DNA of 49,092 nt from a virus. The stretch is taken from positions 1 to 49,092 of the IMG/VR virus record IMGVR_UViG_3300028025_001202, one strand, 5' to 3'. Within the stretch, counting starts at the first letter, position 1. Every line of letters starts with the position of its first letter. Positions 8,289 through 17,800 of the stretch are shown in pieces. Below the pieces are notes generated by a model. It did not search any database. It was not told the DNA's origin and saw only the letters and a list, made by a program, of their open reading frames with translations. A program made the translations under genes and the position numbers.

Positions 8289-10044
8289 TCACGCAGAGAG
8301 CCTAGGATGGGAACTAGATGTAGATTTCCCAGCTTGGGGTAACTCACCCGAATACGTAAAGACAATCTCAGGTGGATACCTGCTTGCAGGAGAGAAACCA
8401 ATAAACGCATACGCACGTGTGTCTCGTGCTGTAGCTGATAGACTTGGTAAGCCTGAGTTGGCTGACAAGTTCTTTCAATACATTTGGAATGGATGGTTAA
8501 ACCTAGCCACACCTGTGCTATCTAACACAGGAACAGACAGAGGCTTACCTATTTCTTGTTATGGTATTGACATTGAGGACTCAGTGTTTGATATCGGAAC
8601 CAAAAACTTAGAGATGATGCTACTAGCCAAGCATGGTGGCGGAGTAGGTGTGGGCTTTAACCGCATCCGTCCTGCAGGATCAAAGATATCTAAGAACGGT
8701 ACGTCTGATGGTGTTATTCCATTTAGTAAGATATTTGACTCTACTATTCTTGCAACATCACAGGGCAATGTCCGTCGTGGTGCGGCATCGAGTAATCTAA
8801 ACATTGAGCACAAAGACTTTGAGGATTGGTTAGAGATTCGTGAGCCTAAAGGGGATGTAAATCGTCAGTGCTTAAACCTACACCAATGTGCTGTGGTGGG
8901 TGATAAGTTTATGCGTAAGCTAGAAGATGGAGATGTGGATGCCCGTCGCAAGTGGGGTAAGTTACTGCAGAAGCGTAAGGCCACAGGTGAACCGTACATT
9001 ATGTTCAAAGGCAACGTGAACAAGCAGAACCCTGAGGCATACAAGAAGAATAGCTTGAAGGTATACATGACCAACATCTGCTCTGAAATCGTATTGCACA
9101 CAGATGAAAACCATAGCTTTGTTTGTTGTCTGTCATCAGTCAACCTAGCTAAGTACGATGAGTGGAAAGACACAGACTTAATCTATGTAGCTACATGGTT
9201 CCTAGATGGTGTGCTAGAGGAGTTCATCCAAAAAGCTAAGAACATGAAAGGCTTCGAGAATGTAGTTCGCTTCGCTGAGAAAGGTCGTGCTATTGGCCTA
9301 GGTGTACTTGGGTGGCATACATACTTACAACAGAAAGGTATTCCATTCGAAGGACTACTTGCTCAATTTGAGACACGTAAGATATTCTCTCAGATTAAGA
9401 TTGAGTCTGAGCGTGCATCACGTGACATGGCCGCTGAATATGGTGAGCCACTATGGTGCGTAGAGACAGGTATGCGTAACACACACCTTCGTGCTATTGC
9501 TCCCACAGTATCCAACTCTAAACTAAGTGGTAACGTATCAGCTGGTGTTGAGCCTTGGGCCGCTAACGTATTCACAGACCAATCAGCTAAGGGTACATTC
9601 ATTCGCAAGAACAAAGAACTTGAGAAAGTGCTAAAGAAGATTGGCATTAACACTAGAGAGATATGGGATAAGATTCTTGCCGATGGTGGATCAATCCAAG
9701 ACATACCTGAGCTAGACAGTTGGTTCTATGTGAACGGTAAGTTGACAGAGAATCCTGAAGGCGATGACCACATCCCAGTTAAAGATGTATTTAAAACATT
9801 CAAGGAGATAAACCAATTAGAATTAATTAAACAGGCAGGTATCCGTCAGCAGTACATCGACCAATCTGTTTCGTTGAACCTAGCATTCCCATCTCAGGCT
9901 ACACCTAAATGGATTAATCAGGTACACATGGAGGCATGGAGACAACGCATCAAAACATTGTATTATATGCGAACTGAGTCTGTTTTACGTGCTGATATTG
10001 CTACACGTGCAACCGACCCTGATTGTTTATCTTGTGATGGTTAA
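8281..10044 (+). CDS. nrdA: Ribonucleotide reductase class I, alpha subunit
   Basis: 587 residues, shorter than the E. coli enzyme (761) because the N-terminal ATP cone is absent; overall inhibition by dATP is therefore not expected. Catalytic parts are present: C93 in ISCYG, the N265-C267-E269 triad in TNICSEI, the second redox cysteine at C282/C283, the radical-transfer pair Y561-Y562, and the C-terminal CLSC pair C582/C585 that is re-reduced by a thiol donor. I see no thioredoxin or glutaredoxin gene, so a host donor is probably used. Together with nrdB it makes dNDPs from ribonucleotides during infection. Confidence 0.95.
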   Translation: MINHAESLGWELDVDFPAWGNSPEYVKTISGGYLLAGEKPINAYARVSRAVADRLGKPELADKFFQYIWNGWLNLATPVLSNTGTDRGLPISCYGIDIEDSVFDIGTKNLEMMLLAKHGGGVGVGFNRIRPAGSKISKNGTSDGVIPFSKIFDSTILATSQGNVRRGAASSNLNIEHKDFEDWLEIREPKGDVNRQCLNLHQCAVVGDKFMRKLEDGDVDARRKWGKLLQKRKATGEPYIMFKGNVNKQNPEAYKKNSLKVYMTNICSEIVLHTDENHSFVCCLSSVNLAKYDEWKDTDLIYVATWFLDGVLEEFIQKAKNMKGFENVVRFAEKGRAIGLGVLGWHTYLQQKGIPFEGLLAQFETRKIFSQIKIESERASRDMAAEYGEPLWCVETGMRNTHLRAIAPTVSNSKLSGNVSAGVEPWAANVFTDQSAKGTFIRKNKELEKVLKKIGINTREIWDKILADGGSIQDIPELDSWFYVNGKLTENPEGDDHIPVKDVFKTFKEINQLELIKQAGIRQQYIDQSVSLNLAFPSQATPKWINQVHMEAWRQRIKTLYYMRTESVLRADIATRATDPDCLSCDG

Positions 10045-10118
10045 AATTTTTTATTAAAAATATACAAGTAATTAGATATTTAACTAAATTTACAAAGGTT
10101 AAAGTGATAATTTTTTTG

Positions 10119-10152
10119 AAGGGGAGGTGTTTATCGTTTTACACTTCCCCTT
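10119..10152 (+). terminator. Hairpin after nrdA, probable intrinsic terminator
   Basis: AAGGGGAGGTGT (10119-10130) pairs with ACACTTCCCCTT (10141-10152) over 12 base pairs with a 10-base loop, followed by a T-rich run. The single G-T contact pairs only in the + strand RNA, which supports action on rightward transcripts. It separates the ribonucleotide reductase genes from the last three rightward genes. Confidence 0.7.
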
Positions 10153-10161
10153 TATTTGTTT

Positions 10162-10362
10162 ATGAAAGAGCATATTGACTATACTAACACAACAATTCGA
10201 TTCATCAATAAGATGACGGATGAGATATATGAGGCTCTTATGGACAAAGAGTACGAAGATCTTCAGGATTCCATTTACATTCTAATCGAAAAATTAAATC
10301 AATTACGTGATGAAACCTTACCTAGAATACGCACTAGAACTACACCAGCAGGGAGACCTTAA
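10162..10362 (+). CDS. Hypothetical small helical protein
   Basis: 66 residues from the ATG at 10162; the codon at 10156 is TTG and is less likely to be the start. The protein is helical and acidic, with heptad-like spacing (MTDEIYEALMDKEYEDLQD), and ends in a basic tail RIRTRTTPAGRP. It lies just after the nrdA hairpin and overlaps the metallophosphoesterase by 53 bases. I recognise no family. Confidence 0.6.
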   Translation: MKEHIDYTNTTIRFINKMTDEIYEALMDKEYEDLQDSIYILIEKLNQLRDETLPRIRTRTTPAGRP

Positions 10363-11440
10363 TAAAGCTGAGATTGCTAAAAGAGTACAGGAACACTACA
10401 GTATGCACGACCGCAACGTAGAGACTCTTCGCAAGAAAATATCCGCATACATTTTAAAGATAGAGCACAAGAGCCTCAGTGATGAGTGTGATGCGCAAGG
10501 TGCACCCGCAGGTGAGGTGTCGCACTACTGGCTAAAAACAGACAAGCATTCTATATTTGTTAAGGTTGACAAGAAAGACCCGATAGAAGCCTACCATGAT
10601 ATGCGAGCAGACATCGTGGCTGAGATGCAAAAGCACGCACCTGTATACCCTAAGTTAGATCGTAACAATAATCAAGATGGCCACCTATTAGTAGTTGACC
10701 CAGCTGACATTCACATCGGTAAGTTAGCCTCCTCATTTGAGACTGGAGATGATTACAATAATCACATCGCTGTTCAGCGTGTACTTGATGGTGTACGTGG
10801 TATTATACAAAAGGCATCAGGATTTAATATCGACAAGATTCTTTTTGTAGGTGGCAATGACATTCTTCATATAGACACACCAAAGCGTACGACTACGGGC
10901 GGAACTCCACAAGATACAGATGGAATGTGGTATGACAACTTTAGAGTCGCTAAGAAGCTATATATCGACGTCATCGAGATGCTAATTAGTATTGCTGACG
11001 TTCACTTTGTGTTCAACCCATCAAACCACGACTACACTAATGGTTTCTTTTTAGCTGATGCTATTGAGTCTTGGTTCCACAACAATCCCAACATTACATT
11101 TGATTGCTCTATCGCACACAGAAAGTATACAAAATATGGAAACAATTTAATTGGGACTACGCATGGCGATGGTGCGAAGACTCAAGACTTACCTTTATTA
11201 ATGGCTCATGAAGCAAGCAAGGAGTGGGCAGAATCCAAACACCGTTACGTATATACTCACCATGTGCACCACAAGTCTTCTAAGGATTATATGGGCGTTT
11301 GCGTCGAGTCTCTCCGATCTCCCAGTGGTACCGATTCATGGCACCATAGAAATGGCTATCAACACGCACCTAAAGCGGTTGAGGGATTCATCCACCACAA
11401 AGAGAATGGGCAGGTTGCACGACTAGTTAATATATTTTAG
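10310..11440 (+). CDS. Metallophosphoesterase with N-terminal helix-turn-helix
   Basis: 376 residues from the ATG at 10310 (10307 is GTG). Residues about 17-45 look like a helix-turn-helix. The calcineurin-like phosphoesterase core follows, with its metal-binding motifs in order: D133-x-H135 in DPADIHIGK, GGND at 181-184, SNHD ending at D241, THGDG with H285, and the THHVH cluster at 316-320. Phage members may act on DNA ends, like Mre11/SbcD, or on nucleotides or RNA; the HTH favours a nucleic acid target. It is upstream of the Dps-like gene. Confidence 0.85.
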   Translation: MKPYLEYALELHQQGDLNKAEIAKRVQEHYSMHDRNVETLRKKISAYILKIEHKSLSDECDAQGAPAGEVSHYWLKTDKHSIFVKVDKKDPIEAYHDMRADIVAEMQKHAPVYPKLDRNNNQDGHLLVVDPADIHIGKLASSFETGDDYNNHIAVQRVLDGVRGIIQKASGFNIDKILFVGGNDILHIDTPKRTTTGGTPQDTDGMWYDNFRVAKKLYIDVIEMLISIADVHFVFNPSNHDYTNGFFLADAIESWFHNNPNITFDCSIAHRKYTKYGNNLIGTTHGDGAKTQDLPLLMAHEASKEWAESKHRYVYTHHVHHKSSKDYMGVCVESLRSPSGTDSWHHRNGYQHAPKAVEGFIHHKENGQVARLVNIF

Positions 11441-11448
11441 TATTTTTG
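11415..11448 (+). promoter_or_regulatory. Bacteroidota-type promoter before the Dps-like gene
   Basis: TTG at 11415-11417 and TATTTTTG at 11441-11448 match the -33 TTG and -7 TAnnTTTG elements of Bacteroidota promoters, with a 23-base spacer at the upper end of the usual range. The ATG follows 15 bases after the -7 box. The box lies just after the stop of the metallophosphoesterase, so the last rightward gene may have its own transcript. Confidence 0.4.
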
Positions 11449-11463
11449 TGAAAACATAATATC

Positions 11464-11817
11464 ATGACAGTACAAGAATATGTTAGTGCATTGATGGAGA
11501 TTGAGAATATATCTCACATCGCACACCTACAGACATCATCATTCGCAGAGCATAAGGCTTTGAATGAATTATACGACGGAATTGCTGACCAGTTCGACGC
11601 ATTCGTGGAGGCTTACCAAGGTAAGTATGGCATCATCAAAGGATACAAGTCTTTTAAATTAGATGAGTCTGTTGATATGGTATCTTATTTGAAAGAAAAG
11701 ATGTCAGCATTTGAAATGTATAAGGCTACATTAACTGATGGCTACTTGCAACAAATGGTTGACAACACACAAGAGTTATTGAGTACAACTCTATATAAAT
11801 TAAGATTTTTAAGTTAA
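11464..11817 (+). CDS. Dps/ferritin-like small protein
   Basis: 117 residues, all helical. The segment from H18 to E49 follows the ligand spacing of the Dps ferroxidase site: H18, H30 (12 later, as H31/H43 in Listeria Dps), D45 and E49 (as D58/E62), with N34 where Dps has Asp. It resembles a ferritin-like family (I recall DUF5856) found in phages and elements of Bacteroidota. It is shorter than Dps (about 150-165 residues). A role in binding iron or protecting DNA is inferred; it could have lost that activity. It has a candidate promoter of its own and is the last gene before the convergent terminator. Confidence 0.65.
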   Translation: MTVQEYVSALMEIENISHIAHLQTSSFAEHKALNELYDGIADQFDAFVEAYQGKYGIIKGYKSFKLDESVDMVSYLKEKMSAFEMYKATLTDGYLQQMVDNTQELLSTTLYKLRFLS

Positions 11818-11840
11818 AATTGCGTATAAGGTGATTAGTT

Positions 11841-11870
11841 AAAAAGGGGGCTCTTGGCCCCCATTTTTAT
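11841..11870. terminator. Bidirectional terminator between converging blocks
   Basis: GGGGGCT (11846-11852) pairs with GGCCCCC (11856-11862) over a three-base loop, flanked by A5 on the left and T5 on the right. It therefore gives a U-tract to transcripts in both directions. It lies in the 54-base gap between the last rightward gene and the end of the 2173-residue leftward gene, exactly where both blocks must stop. Confidence 0.85.
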
Positions 11871-11871
11871 T

Positions 11872-14800
11872 TTAGAACTTCACTTTTGTTTTTGATTTAG
11901 AAGCAGTTTTTTCTTCTTTAGCTTTCTTTTTATTTTTCAAAGCTTGATTCTTTACAATCTTCTCGATGTTTGTTCCATAACTCAAGAATTCTCTTGGCCC
12001 TAATGTACTAGCAGTTATGGCTCTAGGTATCAAGGATAATTTTAGTTGTTTCTTCTGCTCCTCTGTGTATTCTGTTTTATTCCCATACTTATCAGTGAAG
12101 TAACCTTTGTCTGCATCTTTATACGTTTGGTATATTTTATACAATGTTTCATAAGCGACATTCGGAACACCACCAATTAAGGACATTAAACTTTCTCCCT
12201 CTTTCGGGTCTTTTACATAGAATCTAAATGGAGTATCTAGCCTTTCTTTTTTCTTTGCTGTCTCTCTTTCTTGTAATGTTTTTCTAGGTTTACGTTTGCC
12301 CTTTACTTTTTTGCCTAATAATGATTCTGCATTTTTAGCAGCTTCTTTCTCGGCTTCTTTTTCAGCTTCTTTTTTAGCTTTTAGTTGTTCATCTGGAGTA
12401 CCTCCTTGAATCATATCTAAAGCTGAATTAAGGCTTAATAATACTAAATCAGATGTAAATTCAGGTAAATTAAGAGCAAATTCATTAAAAAGTTTACCAT
12501 AAAATATCTTATCCTTAAATTGTTCGTCTAGTAATTTATCCTCTTCGTCTCTATCGTCTCCACCTAAAGAAGCATATGCTGCTGCTAATAACCATCCTTG
12601 TATACCTCTTTGAACCCATTCGAATATATATGATTCAGCAATACCGGATGCTAAAGATTGTAAAGCAACAGCTTTATCTTCAATGTTAGAGTTTTTAGAT
12701 GTAAGTATTGTTATATTTCTTGCATTCTTATCCTTTAAGTTAAATTGATAAGACGCAAACGGAAATACCAATTGACGAATAATCTTTGTGGTTGGATTTT
12801 TAGATGCAAGTAACTTTCCTCCCAACTCAGATACGTTCATATTTTGCTGATCTTGAACCATATATTCAGCGTAATCAGCAGCCTCTTCGTTTATTTCGTG
12901 AGTTTTCCAGTCAATATTTGTATCTAAACCTAAGTCCTTTAGTTTCTTTCTGTAGTATGCAAACCAAGAAACTTTAGCTACAAAAACGTCAGGCTTTTTT
13001 AAGAATGTTTCAATATAGAAATCACTTATATTTGAAGCACCATCTACCAATTGGTTTACATTCTTATTTTTATTCCTCTCTATTAAATTCTCTGCATAGT
13101 CTATGGATGTTTGAGACTCTGCACCACGCAAAGAAATACCATATCCAGAATTATTTAATGCTTTTATAGCATCATCATTCATATAATCTGCAAAGCTATT
13201 AAGATAAGCCTGTGGGTCGTCAATAGTATTGATTAATGTATTAAATGTCATAGGCAATGATTGCTTAACAGCAGCATTCATAGATCCTAAACCAATCTTT
13301 GTACCCATACGACTTACAGTAGAGAGTACCTTAGCTGCAATCTTAGTTTCATATAAACTAGATGTATCTGATCGCTCTCTTAATGCATTTATATTAAACA
13401 TCAAACGATCCTTAATCATTTGTCTTTGATTGTAATCAGGAATCATTTCTTTAAATGCGTTTGAGTTTATATAACCCATATACCTTTGAACAAAAGGAGT
13501 TGTTCTTACATCTATTATGGTTCTTTCTAAAGCTTTAATATTACCAGAATCAAAGTCATAATCTCTAACACGGGTAACTTCATTATTCGTCATAGGAAGA
13601 CCTTCTATTCTATTTATTTTTTGTAACGTACCAACACGCTCAGTTTTTATTGCATCAAAATCCATTTTAAATGAACCTTTAGTCAATAAATCAACGCTTG
13701 TATCTGAGGCTAATTTTTCATACATCTCAGGGGTATAGTTTGTATCTTCACCTAGAATTATACCATAATAATCGGCCGCCATTCTCTTAAATTCAGGATA
13801 GTATTTTTTCCATTCGTTTTGGAATTCCTGAACAGCAGTTTGATTTATAGGATCAATTTCTTTCTTAACACCATCGATATCTTTTTTATCTTTTATTTTT
13901 TGATATACCTGGTCATATAGGTCAGCTTTCTTGACCAATAAACTGTCTTTCGTCTTTTTCAATTCTTCAATCGTAAGACGTAATTGCTTCATCTTTCTAT
14001 CGAACTCTTTTTTAATTTCCTCAGGAGTTCCATTTAGAATGGTTCTAGATAAATCAGCAAATATACCACGCTCGTATGCATTATATGCTGTATAGAAATC
14101 TTGGTCATTTGGTCTAGAGCCTTTAAATCTTTCTGAGTATTTATCAGCAAACTTATTAGCAATACTTTTACCATCAACAAATCCCTTAACAATTCCAGAA
14201 AACCCAGAGTTTCTTAAGAACTTAATACCCTTGGCTGTGCTTCTAAACATATTGACAACCAAAGAGTCCACCTTTGATACATAGCGACCCCATAGAGAAC
14301 TATATATCTTACCAGCAAGAGGAATTCGTCCTAATAATCCATAGATTAATGGTTGGGCGACTAAACCTGCATTTAAATCTTTATCGGAATTAGTAACACC
14401 AACGTATGATTCATACACAGCTCCCATTCGAGTTGTAATACCATTAACGATTAAGTTCTCTAATGCATTTACAGCAGCCAATTGTTTATCAAGAGGCAAT
14501 GCTTCAATGTCCATATTTAAGAAATTGTTAATCAAATCAAAATCGGCATCCAACTCATCAATCTCCCCGTTGGCCATCATATCACGTACAACATCAGAGA
14601 ACCCCTCAAAGGCATTCTTAGTGTATTCTTTTACTATGTCGGACTTAGTAGAATCTGCATTCTCTACATTCTCTTCCACTGATGAGATGTAATTTTGAAT
14701 GTCTTCTAATGACATAGTGTCGTCGATTAGTTTTGCATCCACCAAATATTGGTATTGATCCAATAAGATATTTTTATTTATCTCATCTTGGATATCTTTC

Positions 14801-17800
14801 TGCTCTTTAACATAATCATTTATTTCAGACAATACAGCTGCACGTCTTGCTAATACTTCTCCTTTAACTACTTTTACACCACGTACCGCATTGAACATTT
14901 GTTCAGTATAATCAATATACTCATCAATATCCTCTACTAAACTTGGTCTGATAGCTACGAGTCCTCTTGCTGCAATCTTAATATCATCAACTACAGTATC
15001 TGACTTAATAGCTTTCTTAATCTTAGCTTTTAAATCATTAGCCTGAGCTACCTTAGCCGCATACTCAGCGTTATCTAATACACGTTCAACTCTATTAAAG
15101 AAGTTCTCACGTATAGCAGGATTCATCAAATTAGATTTCAACCCATTCAATAAAACATTGGCTTGGGCTTGAGTTAACTTGTTCCCTTTCTGAAGTGACT
15201 TTATTTTAGCTACCGCATTAGCAATACTTGTTTGCACTGCTTTAGTAGCAACCTTTGCTCCTTTAGCTTCTGCTTTTAATGTAGCTTTCAATGCATCTAA
15301 TTCATTGATAGCAATCTTATCTAAAGATCCTTTTAGAATACTATTTACTTTCTCTATGAATTTTTTTCTAGCATCTACTGTATCTAGCTTTTTGCCTAAT
15401 GCATTGAATACAATATTAAGGTCTCTTTTGCTTAATGCACCTTGAATATTTTTCTTTACATAATCATTAATAAGCTTTCTTGCTTTTTCTGCAAAGTCAA
15501 ATCCTGTCTTAGCAGCCTTAGATTCTACTCGCAACTTTTCTTTTAATCCTGTAACTTCATTAACAGGAACTTTCTTACCAGGCTCTTGACCTAATATCTT
15601 TTTAGCTGATGGGGCTTTCTTACCTTTTGTAGGTGTGACAGGCTCTTCTGTTACTTGCTCAACTACTTCTTCAGGTTGAACTTCTTCAGTAACTGTAACC
15701 GTTGGGCCACTGGTAACTTGCTCAGTGACTCCTTGAGTTGTTGGAGTTTGTTCGATGGCTCCGAAGACTTCATCGATGTCTTGTTCTGTTGCATTTTGCT
15801 CAAAGTTTTTAAGTGTGTATTGGTAAGCTATCTCTTGAGCACGTTGCCCACGGATTGTTCTTTTTTGATTGTTATTCGTATCTAAGTTTACAGATACTAC
15901 ATCACCATTTTCATCATAATTAATAGCAGCCATTGGATCGCTATAATTATTTAGTAAAGTATTACCCTCTATTGTTACAGAGTTGTCATCGTTTACTGTG
16001 ATTTCTAAAGGTGCCTCCTCAGAAAGACCTAACTCTTCTAGAGATTGGTCTTGTATTTCATTGATGTTGCCAAGTTCAGTAATTCTATCGTCAGATTCAA
16101 ACACAACTGTGCCATTCTCTTCAGTATACAAACTACCCCTTTTGCCATCTAATGTAAATACTTTAGGCTTATCTACTGCATCAATTATTGTTACAGCCGG
16201 GGTAACAACCTCTTCTGTAGTAGTTACTACTTCTTCAGTAGGAGTTACTTCTTCTGCTTTAACTTCTTCGGTAACGACTTCAGGTTCTGCTTGGGGTTCT
16301 CCTTGCGCCACTTCTCCGCTAACTCCGGTTTCTGGCTGTACAGGTACTTCACTTGTTGTTTGCTCTTGAACGGCATTTTCTGGTATTTTAGATAGTTGTT
16401 CGTTATTTTTATTTATTATCGCTTGCTTACTTTCAATTTCAGCTGCAATGTTTTTAACTAATTGCGGATTTTTATTTGCCATATAAGCAGATAAATCATC
16501 AATCTCATTTTGGACTTTCTGATTCTGTGCAATTAAAGCAAAAGCTTCCCTTTGTCCTTTAGTAGAAAGATTGTCAGGTATTTCCTGCAATATTTTTTTG
16601 CTATTAGCTAGTTCTTTTATAGATGCCTTAGCTTGATCTTCAGTAATCTTACCTTCGATAAATTGCACTTGCAAGTTTGCTAAAGTGGCTGTCATATGGT
16701 TGTCATCCAACACCAAGTCTCTCCACTCTTCAAAGTCAGCATCACTCATTTGCTTTCCTGACAAAGCTCTTTGGGCCCCTGAAATTGTACCACCCATAAT
16801 AAGACCACCTAAGCCTTCTACGTGTGCATCATATAAAACCTTATCTAAAAATTCACCTGAAAGCAATTTAGGGTTTTCAAATAAGTCAATATTATTTGCC
16901 TTGTCATAAATTTCCTTAGTAACAACTTCTGTCGCAGATTGAAGACCACCAGTTTCAAATTCACTTAAGTAGGCTTTTGCTGCTGTAGTTCCTCCTTGTA
17001 AAATCATCTTACCTACAGCACTTTCTGCAACCTTTTTAGTAGCTAATTCTATAGCTCCTAACGTAGCATTTTTAGGAATCTGAGACAATACCATATTGGT
17101 AAATCTACCCAACAAAGGGGTGCCTTTACCTAATACATTTCTAAATCCAAAATCCTCTAAGAATCCAGATACAATCGCAATGGGAAGTGTTATCTTCTTT
17201 CTTTCGTTCTCATCCATTGAAGCTGTCTGAGGATTGTTATCCATCTCTTCATTTAGATTAGCATACATTTGCATTGCACCTGTAGCAAAACGACCATATC
17301 CACCTGAAGCCATCATAGGAATACTTTCAGCAACACCTAATACGGCCTGAGCAATATCCCCTGACTTCTTTTTTTCTTGAATAAATTCCTCAGTAGTACC
17401 CTCAGATTTTACTCCTTCGTAACCTTTCTTTAGAATTGGTTTAAACTCATTAATAACTTCTTTCTTAGAAAGGTCTTTAACTTTAGTTTGTATTTGATCT
17501 TCGGTAAGTTTGCCTTTTGATTCTTTGATAACCTTGTTTCTTAGCTCAGATTCCTTTTGCTTGCTTGCATAAGGTATTCCCATTAAATCAAGTATTTCAA
17601 TACCTGCATCAATGGTTGCCCTTTGCATACCTTGGCCATACTTTTCGAATCCAGTTACAACAGAATTCCAAAGAGCACCACCCCAATTACCTTGCTTGGC
17701 TTTTTCCGCATAGTTTTGAGTGACTAATTTATTTAATCCCTTTACATCTTGATTTAACTGTGCAACATCTTGGTTTACAGTTTCAGACTCTTTATTTAAT

